From Kytococcus aerolatus (GTDB lineage: Bacteria > Actinomycetota > Actinomycetes > Actinomycetales > Dermatophilaceae): a stretch of 64,000 bases of DNA. Position 1 is the first letter of the stretch. Every line of letters starts with the position of its first letter. Of the stretch, positions 25,393 to 33,978 are shown piece after piece. The position numbers and the translations under genes were made by a program. The notes under the pieces were generated by a model. That model was not told the origin of the DNA. It saw nothing but the letters and a program-made list of their open reading frames with translations, and ran no database searches. The stretch covers positions 1,413,567-1,477,566 of the forward strand of contig NZ_FYEZ01000001.1 in the NCBI RefSeq assembly GCF_900187395.1, in the 5' to 3' direction.

Positions 25393-27077
25393 GCACGGCC
25401 TTGGACACCGGCGGCGAGATGGGCACCGGTCCGCACGTCGACCGTCGAGATGCGCACCGGTACGCCCCTGGACGTCCCCGGATCGAGGTGCGTGATCTGG
25501 GCGTCCACACCCGGCGCCGCACTCTCGTGGAGGGCCTCGACCTGACCCTGGAGGCCGGTGACCGGGTCGGTCTCATCGGCGAGTCCGGCTCCGGCAAGTC
25601 CCTCACGGCGCTGGCGATCATGGGCCTGCTCCCGGACAACCTCCACGCCACGGGTTCCATCGAGCTCACCCCGGAGGACGGAGGCGGCACCACGCAGGTC
25701 GTCGGCGCCTCGGACGCCGCCATGTCCCGCCTGCGCGGCCGCGACCTCTCGATGGTCTTCCAGGAGCCGATGAGCGCCCTGAACCCCACCATGCGCGTCG
25801 GCGACCAGGTGGCCGAGGTCATGGAGATCCACGGCACCGCGCGCGGCGACGCCGCCCAGCGCCGGGCGGTGGAGCTCCTCGAGTCCGTCGGGGTGGTCGA
25901 CGCCGAGGCCGTGGCGCGCAGCCACCCCCACCAGCTCTCCGGCGGGCAGCGGCAGCGCGTCGTCATCGCCATCGCCCTGGCCAACGACCCCGACGTGCTC
26001 ATCTGCGACGAGCCGACCACCGCGCTCGACGTCACCGTGCAGGCGACCGTGGTGCAGCAGATCCTCGAAGGCGCCGCCGCCCACGACGCGGCCCTGCTCT
26101 TCATCACCCACGACCTCGCCCTGGTCTCGCAGGTGTGCGAGCGGGTGGTGGTGCTCAAGGACGGTCAGGTCGTGGAGCGGGGCACCGTGGCCGAGGTGTT
26201 CACCGACCCGCAGCACCCGTACACGCAGCAGCTCGTGGCCGCCTCCCGGCTCGGGACGCGCTCCGGGGTCCCGTCCGCCGCGCCGGGGGCTGAGCCCGCG
26301 GTGGCCGTCCGCGACGTGCGGCAGGTCTACACCCGCCCCCGACGCAGCCTGTTCAGCCGCCCGTCCGAGGTGGTGGCGCTCGACGACGTGAGCCTCGAGA
26401 TCGCCGAGGGGGAGCGCTTCGGCATCGTGGGGGAGTCGGGCTCCGGGAAGTCCACCCTGCTCCGTCTCCTCGCCGGGTTGGAGAGCCCCACCGAGGGCTC
26501 CGTGGAGGTGACGGGGCGGGCCGTCTCCGGCGTGCCCGAGCGGCAGCTCGGCTGGCTGCGGCAGACGGTGCAGATGGTCTTCCAGGACCCCCGCGACTCC
26601 CTCGACCCCCGCATGACCGTCCGCGACGTGGTCGGTGAGCCACTGCTGGTGCAGGGAGCGCCCCGCGTGGAGGTGGACGAGCGCGTGGCCGAGCTGCTGG
26701 AGCGGGTCGGGCTGGAGGCCGCGATGATGCGGCGCCACCCGCACCAGTTCAGCGGCGGGCAGCGGCAGCGCATCAGCATCGCCCGTGCGCTGGCGCCCTC
26801 CCCGCGGATCCTGCTGGCCGACGAGCCGGTCTCCGCGCTCGATGTGTCGGTGCGGGGCCAGGTGCTCGATCTGCTCGGCGAGCTGGTGGACGAGATGGGG
26901 CTCACCCTGGTGTTCGTGAGCCACGACCTCTCGGTGGTGCGGCACGTGTGCGACCGGGTGGCCGTGCTGCGCCACGGCGAGCTGGTCGAGGTGGCGCCGA
27001 CCGAGCAGCTGTGGGCCGCCCCGGGGAGCGACTACACGCGACGTCTCGTCGAGTCCGTTCCGCGCCTGGCCGTGTGA
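25389..27077 (+). CDS. Double-domain peptide ABC transporter ATPase (DppD-DppF fusion)
   Basis: A 562-residue protein with two complete ABC ATPase domains. Domain 1 (about 30-290) has Walker A GESGSGKSL, the Q-loop FQEPMSALNP, the signature LSGGQRQR and Walker B LICDEPTTALD. Domain 2 (about 305-560) has GESGSGKST, FQDPRDSLDP, FSGGQRQR and ILLADEPVSALD. The fusion supplies both ATP sites for the DppBC-type channel. The GTG at 25389 overlaps the preceding stop (GTGA). The first 30 residues are non-conserved. It is the last gene of the transporter operon. Confidence 0.93.
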   Translation: MSTALDTGGEMGTGPHVDRRDAHRYAPGRPRIEVRDLGVHTRRRTLVEGLDLTLEAGDRVGLIGESGSGKSLTALAIMGLLPDNLHATGSIELTPEDGGGTTQVVGASDAAMSRLRGRDLSMVFQEPMSALNPTMRVGDQVAEVMEIHGTARGDAAQRRAVELLESVGVVDAEAVARSHPHQLSGGQRQRVVIAIALANDPDVLICDEPTTALDVTVQATVVQQILEGAAAHDAALLFITHDLALVSQVCERVVVLKDGQVVERGTVAEVFTDPQHPYTQQLVAASRLGTRSGVPSAAPGAEPAVAVRDVRQVYTRPRRSLFSRPSEVVALDDVSLEIAEGERFGIVGESGSGKSTLLRLLAGLESPTEGSVEVTGRAVSGVPERQLGWLRQTVQMVFQDPRDSLDPRMTVRDVVGEPLLVQGAPRVEVDERVAELLERVGLEAAMMRRHPHQFSGGQRQRISIARALAPSPRILLADEPVSALDVSVRGQVLDLLGELVDEMGLTLVFVSHDLSVVRHVCDRVAVLRHGELVEVAPTEQLWAAPGSDYTRRLVESVPRLAV

Positions 27078-27213
27078 CGCTTCGGCCGCTCGGCCCGGTT
27101 CCCGTGTGGCGGTTTGGCTGCTAGGGCGACCAATTCGTCGCACAGGCGGGCCCCGGGTGGCCGGTTTGTCGCACAGGGTGGGTTCGGGACGGCCAGGGCG
27201 CCGCACGGACACG

Positions 27214-27252
27214 CAGAAGCGCCCCGCACCAAGAAGGTGCGGGGCGCTTCTG
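27214..27252 (-). terminator. Rho-independent terminator of the cold-shock gene
   Basis: A perfect 17-bp stem (CAGAAGCGCCCCGCACC / GGTGCGGGGCGCTTCTG) with loop AAGAA lies just downstream of the csp stop on the minus strand. It is also able to stop rightward transcription from the peptide-transport operon. Confidence 0.88.
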
Positions 27253-27267
27253 AAGCAGGTGCTTCGA

Positions 27268-27474
27268 TCAGCCGATCGGCGTGATGTTGGCGGCCTGCAG
27301 GCCCTTCGGGCCCTGCTGGGTCTCGAACTCGACCTTGGCGCCCTCCTCGAGGGTGCGGTAGCCGGAGGAGTTGATCGCGGAGAAGTGCGCGAACACGTCG
27401 GCGGTGCCGTCGTCGGGAGCGATGAAGCCGAAGCCCTTCTCAGCGTTGAACCACTTCACGGTGCCAGTAGCCAT
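27268..27474 (-). CDS. cspA: Cold-shock domain protein (CspA family)
   Basis: A 68-residue single cold-shock domain, an RNA chaperone that melts secondary structure. RNP1 is [10 protein letters not shown] and RNP2 is DVFAHFSAI; the start [17 protein letters not shown] is the family consensus. Length is normal. Gene symbol by family. An AAAGAAGAGAGAC ribosome-binding region precedes the ATG. The gene has a long upstream region (27475-27798), as expected for a structured cold-shock leader, and a strong terminator at 27214-27252. Confidence 0.95.
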   Translation of the reverse strand: MATGTVKWFNAEKGFGFIAPDDGTADVFAHFSAINSSGYRTLEEGAKVEFETQQGPKGLQAANITPIG

Positions 27475-27798
27475 GTCTGTCTCTCTTCTTTCACAGGTGG
27501 GGGACCGCTTGTCGGTCACCCCGGGGGGTGCCATTGCGTGATGCCAGAGATTCAGACTTGCCAACGACTGGAGGTCGCTGTCGTGCTTCGCTCTACCAAC
27601 TTCAACAACGAGCCCAACACTACACGGGTCGGGGGTGCTTGGCGACCACTCGCCCTCCTGTCGGGGCGGGATCGGCCCAGTCAGCCGCAAACGGGCATCG
27701 CCGGAGGGGGCCGGCGGGCTCCCCCGGAGGCGTGCCAGCGCCTGCGGGGCGGGCCCGTGAACGAGAAGGCCCCACTCGGGGCTGCCGAGTGGGGCCGG
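27475..27798 (-). other. Long leader/promoter region of the cold-shock gene
   Basis: A 324-base non-coding stretch between the csp start and the tRNA-Gly 3' end. On the minus strand it contains a TAGTGT hexamer at about 27619-27624 that could be a -10 box, leaving a 5' leader of about 130 bases, a feature typical of CspA-type mRNAs. Hairpin-forming G+C-rich sequence near 27700-27790 may end or separate the tRNA transcript. No open frame with conserved content is seen. Confidence 0.4.
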
Positions 27799-27872
27799 TG
27801 GAGCGGGTGACGAGAATCGAACTCGCGTATTCAGCTTGGGAAGCTGATGTTCTACCATTGAACTACACCCGC
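27799..27872 (-). tRNA. tRNA-Gly (anticodon CCC), CCA encoded
   Basis: On the minus strand a full cloverleaf is readable: acceptor GCGGGTG/CACCCGC, anticodon stem-loop CAGC-TTCCCAA-GCTG giving anticodon CCC, T-arm GCGAGTTCGATTCTCGT (one closing mismatch possible), discriminator T and encoded CCA. It decodes GGG. Confidence 0.93.
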
Positions 27873-27982
27873 GGGTGTGACGTCAGAGTGTACACGCTCC
27901 CGGGGGTGGGGTGCTCGGTGGGCTGTGGACGACTCGGCCGGGGAGGCGAGCGGCTCGGTGACTCGGCTGCTGGCGGGAGCGA

Positions 27983-27988
27983 TAGCCT
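27983..27988 (+). promoter_or_regulatory. -10 box (TAGCCT) of a leaderless promoter for dcd
   Basis: TAGCCT lies 6 bases before the ATG of the dCTP deaminase gene, with no ribosome-binding site. Confidence 0.6.
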
Positions 27989-27994
27989 CACCAC

Positions 27995-28570
27995 ATGCTG
28001 CTCTCGGATCGCGACATCCGCGCTCGTATCGATGCCGGTGACGTCCGCCTCGACCCGTGGGACCCCGTGATGCTCCAGCCGAGCAGCGTCGACGTGCGTC
28101 TCGACCGCTACTTCCGGCTCTTCGACAACCACAAGTACCCGGTCATCGACCCGGCGCAGGAGCAGCCCGACCTGACGCGTCTCGTGGAGGTCGACCCGGA
28201 GGAGCCCTTCGTCCTGCACCCCGGTGAGTTCGCGCTGGCCAGCACCTACGAGCAGATCACCCTCCCGGTCGACGTCGCCGCCCGCGTGGAGGGCAAGAGC
28301 TCGCTGGGGCGCCTCGGCCTGCTCACCCACGCCACCGCCGGTTTCGTCGACCCCGGCTTCTCCGGCCACGTCACCCTCGAGCTGAGCAACGTGGCCACCC
28401 TGCCGATCGTGCTCCACCCGGGCATGAAGATCGGCCAGCTCTGCTTCTTCCAGCTCTCCTCGCCCGCGGAGCACCCCTACGGCTCGGCGAAGTACGGCTC
28501 GCACTACCAGGGGCAGCGCGGCCCCACCGCCTCCCGCAGCTGGGCGAACTTCCACCGCACCGAGCTCTGA
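27995..28570 (+). CDS. dcd: dCTP deaminase (probably bifunctional, dCTP to dUMP)
   Basis: A 191-residue enzyme of pyrimidine deoxynucleotide synthesis. The start [21 protein letters not shown], the [10 protein letters not shown] block, the catalytic [27 protein letters not shown] region and the C-terminal [11 protein letters not shown] match Dcd. The sequence is close to the Mycobacterium tuberculosis type, which both deaminates dCTP and hydrolyses the dUTP formed to dUMP, so bifunctionality is inferred by family. The transcript is probably leaderless. Confidence 0.93.
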   Translation: MLLSDRDIRARIDAGDVRLDPWDPVMLQPSSVDVRLDRYFRLFDNHKYPVIDPAQEQPDLTRLVEVDPEEPFVLHPGEFALASTYEQITLPVDVAARVEGKSSLGRLGLLTHATAGFVDPGFSGHVTLELSNVATLPIVLHPGMKIGQLCFFQLSSPAEHPYGSAKYGSHYQGQRGPTASRSWANFHRTEL

Positions 28571-28646
28571 GGCGGCCCTCCCCGACGGGGTGAGCGTCGC
28601 CCGGGTGCCCGGTGCTGGTCCCGATGCGGTTGTCGGTGGCCCCGCG

Positions 28647-28652
28647 TAGGGT
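28647..28652 (+). promoter_or_regulatory. -10 box (TAGGGT) of a leaderless promoter for the quaternary-amine ABC operon
   Basis: TAGGGT lies 7 bases before the ATG at 28660. It drives the four transporter genes and the carnitine-dehydrogenase-like gene, which are all overlapping or tightly spaced. Confidence 0.55.
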
Positions 28653-28659
28653 CGTGCGC

Positions 28660-29814
28660 ATGATCCGCTTCGAGGGCGTGAGCAAGCGTTTCGGCAACGG
28701 GACCGTGGCCGTGGACGACCTGACCCTGGAGTGCCCCACAGGGCAGATCACAGTGCTGGTCGGGCCGTCGGGCTGCGGCAAGACGACGAGCCTGCGGATG
28801 ATCAACCGCATGGTCGAGCCCTCGGAGGGTCTGATCCTCATCGATGGGCGCCCGAACACGGACCTCGACGCGAACGAGCTGCGCCGCACCATCGGCTACG
28901 TCATCCAGCACGGCGGGCTCTTCCCGCACCAGACGGTGCTGCGCAACGTCATGACGGTGCCCCTACTGGTCGGCTGGAGCAAGCAGAAGGCCCGCACCCG
29001 GGCGCGGGAGCTGCTTGAGCGGGTGGGGCTCGACCCGGACCTCGCCCAGCGCTACCCCGCCCAGCTCTCCGGTGGGCAGCAGCAGCGCGTCGGGGTGGCC
29101 CGGGCCCTGGCCGCCGACCCGCCGGTGATGCTCATGGACGAGCCGTTCAGCGCGGTCGACCCCATCGTGCGCGAGCGGCTGCAGGAGGAGTTCCTGCGCC
29201 TCCAGGACGAGATCGGCACCACCATCGTGCTGGTCACCCACGACATCGACGAGGCCATGCGGCTGGGGGACCAGGTCGCGATCCTGCGGGAGGGCGGCCA
29301 CCTGGCGCAGGTCGACTCCCCGGCGCGCGTGATGGCCCGTCCCGCTGACGACTTCGTGGCCGACTTCGTGGGGCGCGACCGCGGGTACCGCTCCCTGGCC
29401 TTCCACACCGGGGAGGTGACGCTGCAGCGGGAGGACGCGGTCCGCATCGGCGAGCCGCTGCCGCGCGGGGCCGACTGGGTGCTCGCGGTGGACGACGAGT
29501 CCCATCCGCTGGGGTGGCTGCGGGCCGATGCGGGCGGCACGGCCCGGGAGGGTGAGCTGCGCCTGGGGGGCACGCTCGCCCGCCGCGACGGGTCGTTGCG
29601 GGCCCTGCTCGACGCGGCGCTGTCCTCCCCGAGCCAGCGCGGCGTGGTGGTGGACGATGACGGGCGGCTGCTGGGGACGGTGCGTCCGCACGACGTGCTC
29701 GACGTCATCACGGAGACCGACCGCGCCGACCCGGCCTCGCGCCACGAGGACGAGCCCCGTCCCGAGCGCCCGGGGCGGGAGGATGCTGACGCCGCCGTGG
29801 GGAGTGCGCCGTGA
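28660..29814 (+). CDS. opuCA: Quaternary-amine ABC transporter ATPase (OpuCA/ProV-like)
   Basis: A 384-residue ATPase. Walker A is GPSGCGKTT, the Q-loop is VIQHGGLFPHQTV, the signature is LSGGQQQRVG and Walker B is VMLMDEPFSAVD, all within the first 230 residues. The C-terminal 130 residues form a CBS-like regulatory segment (GWVLAVDDESHPLGWLRA and RGVVVDDDGRLLGTVRPHDVLDVI, excerpts), as in OpuA/OpuC ATPases that sense ionic strength. The ATG is chosen by the -10 spacing and the MIRFEGVSKRFG family start. The stop overlaps the first permease. Confidence 0.92.
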   Translation: MIRFEGVSKRFGNGTVAVDDLTLECPTGQITVLVGPSGCGKTTSLRMINRMVEPSEGLILIDGRPNTDLDANELRRTIGYVIQHGGLFPHQTVLRNVMTVPLLVGWSKQKARTRARELLERVGLDPDLAQRYPAQLSGGQQQRVGVARALAADPPVMLMDEPFSAVDPIVRERLQEEFLRLQDEIGTTIVLVTHDIDEAMRLGDQVAILREGGHLAQVDSPARVMARPADDFVADFVGRDRGYRSLAFHTGEVTLQREDAVRIGEPLPRGADWVLAVDDESHPLGWLRADAGGTAREGELRLGGTLARRDGSLRALLDAALSSPSQRGVVVDDDGRLLGTVRPHDVLDVITETDRADPASRHEDEPRPERPGREDADAAVGSAP

Positions 29815-30455
29815 GCGAGATCGGCAATGTCGAATGGTCCGAGCTCTGGGAGCTCGGACTCGCGCACGTCTACCTGGCGGGCCTGCCCCTGCTGATCGGG
29901 CTGGCGCTCGCCCTGCCGCTGGGGTGGGTGGCCGCGCGGGTTCCGCGACTCCGGACGGCCCTGGTCTCCGGCAGTGCGCTGCTCTACACGATCCCCTCGC
30001 TGGCGCTGTTCATCTTGCTGCCGGGCATCATCGGCACGCAGATCCTCGACCCGGTGAACGTGCTGATCGCGATGTCGTTGTACACCGTGGCGTTGTTGGT
30101 GCGGAACGTGGCCGACGGCTTGGGGGCGGTGCCGGAGCACGTGCGGCAGGCCGCCACCGCGATGGGCCTCGGGCGCTGGCGGCGGCTGACGCGCGTCGAG
30201 CTGCCGCTGGCGGTCCCCGTCATCGCCGCGGGCCTGCGGGTGGCGGCCGTGAGCAATGTCAGCATCGTGAGCGTGGCCGCGCTGGTGGGCATCCCGCAGC
30301 TCGGGATCCTCTTCACACGCGGCTTCAACCGGGATGACCTGGGCATGATCGCCGTGGGCATGGCCGGGTGCGTGCTGCTCGCCCTGCTCTTCGATGCGGT
30401 GATCCTGCTGCTCCGCCGGCTGCTCACCCCGTGGCTGCGTGAGGTGCGCGCATGA
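29811..30455 (+). CDS. opuCB: Quaternary-amine ABC transporter permease (OpuCB-like)
   Basis: A 214-residue permease with five or six helices. The EAA region is AATAMGLGRWRRLTRVELPLAVPVI, and YTIPSLALFILLPGIIG is typical of OpuCB/YehW proteins for glycine betaine, choline or carnitine. The GTG start overlaps the ATPase stop (GTGA). It pairs with the next permease. Confidence 0.9.
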   Translation: MSEIGNVEWSELWELGLAHVYLAGLPLLIGLALALPLGWVAARVPRLRTALVSGSALLYTIPSLALFILLPGIIGTQILDPVNVLIAMSLYTVALLVRNVADGLGAVPEHVRQAATAMGLGRWRRLTRVELPLAVPVIAAGLRVAAVSNVSIVSVAALVGIPQLGILFTRGFNRDDLGMIAVGMAGCVLLALLFDAVILLLRRLLTPWLREVRA

Positions 30456-31144
30456 TCGTCGGCGAGATCGTGGCCTGGCTGACCGACCCCGCCAGCTGGC
30501 AGGGGGAGGACGGCATCTGGATGCAGGTGCTGCGGCACCTGGCGTACTCGTTCGCGGCGCTCGCCCTGGCCTGCCTGGTGGCGGTCCCGCTGGGCCTGTG
30601 GATCGGGCACACGGGTAAGGGCTCGGTGGTGGTGGTGAACCTGGCCGGGGCGCTGCGTGCGCTGCCCTCGCTGGGTCTGCTGCTGCTGGGGTGGGTGCTC
30701 CTCGCGCCGCACCTGCCCGGTGATGCTGCGTTCGTGGTACCGAGCCTCATCGTGCTGGCCGTGCTGGCGATCCCCCCGGTGCTCTCGGGGGTGTACTCCG
30801 GCATCGCGGAGGTGGACCCGGCCGCGCGGGACGCGGCGAAGGGCATGGGGATGACCGGCATGCAAGTGCTGCGGCGGGTGGAGATCCCCGTGGCGCTGCC
30901 GTTGATCCTCTCCGGCGTGCGGTCGGGGCTGCTGCAGATCATCGCGACGGCCACCATCGCCGCCTACGTCTCCCTCGGCGGGCTGGGGCGCTACCTCATC
31001 GACGGGCTCGCGGCGCGCGACTACACGCAGATGGCCGGCGGGGCGCTGCTCGTGGCGGGCCTGGCGTTGCTGATGGAGCTGGTCTTCACCCTGGTGCAGA
31101 AGCTCGTCGTGAGCCCCGGCCTGGCCGACCAGGAGGCACGATGA
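30452..31144 (+). CDS. opuCD: Quaternary-amine ABC transporter permease (OpuCD-like)
   Basis: A 230-residue permease with about six helices and the EAA-type segment DAAKGMGMTGMQVLRRVEIPVALPLI followed by GVRSGLLQIIATATIAAYV. It starts at an ATG overlapping the previous stop (ATGA). Two non-identical permeases plus one ATPase and one binding protein is the OpuC/YehZYXW layout. Confidence 0.9.
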   Translation: MIVGEIVAWLTDPASWQGEDGIWMQVLRHLAYSFAALALACLVAVPLGLWIGHTGKGSVVVVNLAGALRALPSLGLLLLGWVLLAPHLPGDAAFVVPSLIVLAVLAIPPVLSGVYSGIAEVDPAARDAAKGMGMTGMQVLRRVEIPVALPLILSGVRSGLLQIIATATIAAYVSLGGLGRYLIDGLAARDYTQMAGGALLVAGLALLMELVFTLVQKLVVSPGLADQEAR

Positions 31145-31231
31145 CGACCGCGCTCCCGACCGCTGCACCTGCTGATCCCGCACGACTACCTACCGACCCC
31201 CATCCACCCCCTCGATCTCCCAGGAGTGACC

Positions 31232-32134
31232 ATGCGTCCCACCCGTTCCCTCGCCGCGCTCGCGACGGTCAGCGCCCTCACGCTCGCCGCCTGCGGTGGC
31301 GACCCCACGCAGGACCCCAGCGCCACCGAGGAGGGTGACGCGAGCAAGGTGACCATCGGCAGCGGGAACTTCACCGAGAGCACGATCCTGGCCGAGGTCT
31401 ACGCCAAGGCACTGCAGGACGACGGCGTCGAGGTGGAGAAGAAGCTGGAGATCGGCAGCCGCGAGACCTACCTGCCGGCCCTGCAGGACGGCTCGATCGA
31501 CCTCATCCCGGAGTACATCGGCACCTTGGCGACCTATTTCGACAAGGAGCTGGCGGTCACCGACGCCGACGAGGTCTACGCGGCCCTCGAGAAGAGCCTG
31601 CCCGAGGGGCTGGAGGTGCTCGAGTACTCCGAGGCCGAGAACGCCGACAACGTCGTCGTCACCCGCGCCACGGCCGACGATCAGGGACTGGAGAAGATCT
31701 CCGACCTGGAGGGCAAGGCCGGGGACATGACCCTCGGCGGCCCCCCGGAGTGGAAGGAGCGCGCGCAGGGGGTGCCCGGGTTGAAGAAGGTCTACGGGCT
31801 GGAGTTCGCGAAGTTCCGCGAGCTGAGCGCTGGCGGCAACGTGACGGCCCAGGCGCTGGAGAACGGCCAGATCGACGCTGCGAACATCTTCACCACCGAT
31901 CCGTCGATCGTGCAGAAGGACTTCGTGATCCTCGAGGACGACAAGGACCTGTTCAGCGCGCAGAACGTGGTGCCGCTGCTCTCCTCGGAGGTGGCGGACG
32001 ACACGGTCAGTGAGTCGCTGAACAAGGTCTCCTCGGAACTGACCGCGGAGGACCTCGCGCAGATGCAGATCGACGTCACCGACGGCAAGACGCCGGAGGA
32101 GGTCGCCAGCGCGTGGGTGGAGGAGAACCTGTGA
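31232..32134 (+). CDS. opuCC: Quaternary-amine ABC transporter substrate-binding lipoprotein (OpuAC/OpuCC family)
   Basis: A 300-residue lipoprotein (MRPTRSLAALATVSALTLAAC, acyl-Cys near residue 21). The OpuAC fold is marked by KVTIGSGNFTESTILAEVYA, DLIPEYIGTL and FTTDPSIVQKDFVILEDD. Aromatic cage residues for a trimethylammonium head group cannot be assigned without a structure. The ATG at 31232 has AGGAG 5 bases upstream; a GTG two codons earlier is less likely. The stop overlaps the GTG of the dehydrogenase gene, linking uptake to metabolism. Confidence 0.9.
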   Translation: MRPTRSLAALATVSALTLAACGGDPTQDPSATEEGDASKVTIGSGNFTESTILAEVYAKALQDDGVEVEKKLEIGSRETYLPALQDGSIDLIPEYIGTLATYFDKELAVTDADEVYAALEKSLPEGLEVLEYSEAENADNVVVTRATADDQGLEKISDLEGKAGDMTLGGPPEWKERAQGVPGLKKVYGLEFAKFRELSAGGNVTAQALENGQIDAANIFTTDPSIVQKDFVILEDDKDLFSAQNVVPLLSSEVADDTVSESLNKVSSELTAEDLAQMQIDVTDGKTPEEVASAWVEENL

Positions 32135-33030
32135 GCGCGCGGCGGGCGGCCGTCATCGGGGCCGGGACGATCGGTCTGGGCTGGGCCGGGATCTTCGCCG
32201 GCCACGGCTGGGACGTGGCCGTGTTCGACCCGCGCGACGGCCTGGACGCGGCGCTCGACGACGCGGCGGCCGACGCGGCCGGGGCGCTGACGGCTGCGGG
32301 GCGTGAGGTGAGCATCCAGCAGGTGCGTGAGCGGCTCGCGGTGGCGGGATCGTTGGAGGAGGCGGCCGAGGGTGCGGAGCACGTGCAGGAGTCCGGGCCG
32401 GAGGAGTTGGAGTGGAAGCGGCGCACCTTCGCGCAGCTCGAGGCGGCCACGGGGCCGGGAACGGTGCTGGCGACCTCTAGCTCTTTCATCACCTCCAGCG
32501 AGATCTCCCGCGACAACCTCCAGCAGGGGCGGATGCTGGTGGGCCACCCCTTCAACCCGGTGCTGGTGCTCCCGTTGGTGGAGGTCGTCAGCGGGCAGGA
32601 CACGCGCCCGGAGACGGTGGAGGCGGCCGTGGAGACCTACCGTGCCGTGGGCAAGCACCCGGTGGTGGTCGGCGCGGAGGTGCAGGGCTTCATCGGCAAC
32701 CGGTTGCAGTTCGTCCTGCTGGCCGAGGCGCTGCACCTGGTGGAGCAGGGGGTGGCCACGCCGGAGGAGATCGACGAGGTCGTGCGCACCTCCCTCGGGC
32801 CACGGTGGGCGGCGCTGGGGCCGTTGCGGGCCTCGTCGATGGGCGGGGCGCGCGGGATGACCGGGCTGTTCGAGCTCCTCTCGCCCGAGCTGGAGAAGCT
32901 GCAGCCCGGGCTGCCGGACCTGGCGACGCAGATCCGGACGACCGGGGTGGTGGACGCCGCCTACGGCGACAACCAGCCGACGCCGGCGGAGGTCGCCCGG
33001 CGCCTCCGGGGCGCCTTGTCCGACGACTGA
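32131..33030 (+). CDS. 3-hydroxyacyl-CoA-type NAD dehydrogenase, probably L-carnitine 3-dehydrogenase
   Basis: A 299-residue enzyme with an N-terminal Rossmann fold (AAVIGAGTIGLGWAGIFAGHG), the motif LATSSSFITSSEI, the catalytic His in VGHPFNPVLVLPLVEVVSG and the dimerisation part GFIGNRLQFVLLAEALHLVEQGVA. This pattern fits carnitine dehydrogenase, which oxidises L-carnitine to 3-dehydrocarnitine, better than CoA-linked homologues. Its GTG overlaps the stop of the betaine/carnitine binding-protein gene, strengthening the assignment. The downstream thioesterase and cleavage enzyme found in other carnitine loci are not in the window. Confidence 0.78.
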   Translation: MSARRAAVIGAGTIGLGWAGIFAGHGWDVAVFDPRDGLDAALDDAAADAAGALTAAGREVSIQQVRERLAVAGSLEEAAEGAEHVQESGPEELEWKRRTFAQLEAATGPGTVLATSSSFITSSEISRDNLQQGRMLVGHPFNPVLVLPLVEVVSGQDTRPETVEAAVETYRAVGKHPVVVGAEVQGFIGNRLQFVLLAEALHLVEQGVATPEEIDEVVRTSLGPRWAALGPLRASSMGGARGMTGLFELLSPELEKLQPGLPDLATQIRTTGVVDAAYGDNQPTPAEVARRLRGALSDD

Positions 33031-33302
33031 CGCACCCCGCATCGAGGAGCGCACCCGCGCTCGCACCCTGACGCATCGAGGACGAACCAGGGGCGAGACG
33101 CCGCCGGTGTTCCCGTGGGAGGTCTTGACGGGCTGAGGGCGTGGCTGCTCCGCCCGGGGGGTGCGGGGCGGGGTTCGAGCGTGTGGGGTGGGCGCGGCGG
33201 GTCGGTGCCGGCCTCCAGACCTGATCCCCACCGAATGTCCAGCGAGCCGCCAGCCGCCGTGGCACTTGCCAGCTCAGGTGTTTACTCAGGCTGTTCAGCG
33301 CG

Positions 33303-33632
33303 TCAGTGTGCGGCGCCGAGTTCGATGAGGAGGACTCCTCCGACGATCAGGATCAGTCCGAGGCTCATCACCCAGGTGAGAGGTTCTTTGAAGAAGATGC
33401 GGCTGAGGATCGCGGTGATCGCCACGCCCGCGGCGGCCCAGATCCCGTAGGCCACGCCGATTGCGACACCTTCTGCGAGCACGACGGAGAGCATCGTGAA
33501 GGCGAAGACGTAGCCGGCGCCGACGCCGATCCACCACAGCTTCTTTCCGGTGCTCGCCATGCGCAGCGAGACTGTCGCGGTGACCTCGGCGATGATCGCG
33601 GCCGTGAGGCAGATGAGGGCGAGGACAGTCAT
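33303..33632 (-). CDS. SMR-family efflux protein, subunit 2
   Basis: A 109-residue four-helix small multidrug resistance protein. The essential membrane Glu is in ICLTAAIIAEVTATVSLRMA (about residue 14), and YGIWAAAGVAITAI and LTWVMSLGLILIVGGVLLIELG are family blocks. It overlaps the other SMR gene by 4 bases (ATGA), so the two probably form an obligate hetero-oligomer exporting cationic drugs or quaternary ammonium compounds. Base composition is lower in G+C than neighbours. Confidence 0.9.
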   Translation of the reverse strand: MTVLALICLTAAIIAEVTATVSLRMASTGKKLWWIGVGAGYVFAFTMLSVVLAEGVAIGVAYGIWAAAGVAITAILSRIFFKEPLTWVMSLGLILIVGGVLLIELGAAH

Positions 33633-33976
33633 GACGTTGCCTCCGTCTTCTTGTGGGCGGCTTGCGAGCCGAGTTCGACCAGCAGTACGCCGGCCATGAT
33701 GAGGGCGATCCCAATGGCCATGACGAAGGTGATGGGCTCGCTGAAGAGAACGAAAGACATGATCGCCGTCAGGGCAACGCCGCTGGCCCCCCAGATCCCG
33801 TACCCGGCGCCGAGGCTCATCCCGTTGCGCAGCGCGATGAACAGGGCGAGGAAGGATCCGACGTAGCCGGCGATGACGAGGGCGTAGAAGCCGGGTGCGT
33901 CGAGGGCGGCTTTCAGCGAAAGGGAACCGGTGACTTCGAGGCCGATCGCGAGAGCGAGAAACACCCATTTCTTCAT
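33629..33976 (-). CDS. SMR-family efflux protein, subunit 1
   Basis: A 115-residue four-helix SMR protein: the membrane Glu is in FLALAIGLEVTGSLSLKAA (about residue 14), with YGIWGASGVALTAIMSF and ITFVMAIGIALIMAGVLLVELG. It is first in the pair and its stop overlaps the second gene. A short gap of 2 bases follows the tetR stop, so the three genes form one transcript, tetR-smr1-smr2. Confidence 0.9.
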   Translation of the reverse strand: MKKWVFLALAIGLEVTGSLSLKAALDAPGFYALVIAGYVGSFLALFIALRNGMSLGAGYGIWGASGVALTAIMSFVLFSEPITFVMAIGIALIMAGVLLVELGSQAAHKKTEATS

Positions 33977-33978
33977 GA

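Noticed and set aside
31141..31338. Small open frame starting at an ATGA overlap after the second OpuC-type permease
   Set aside because: It is Pro/Arg-rich, overlaps the signal-peptide region of the binding-protein gene out of frame and has no ribosome-binding site of its own.
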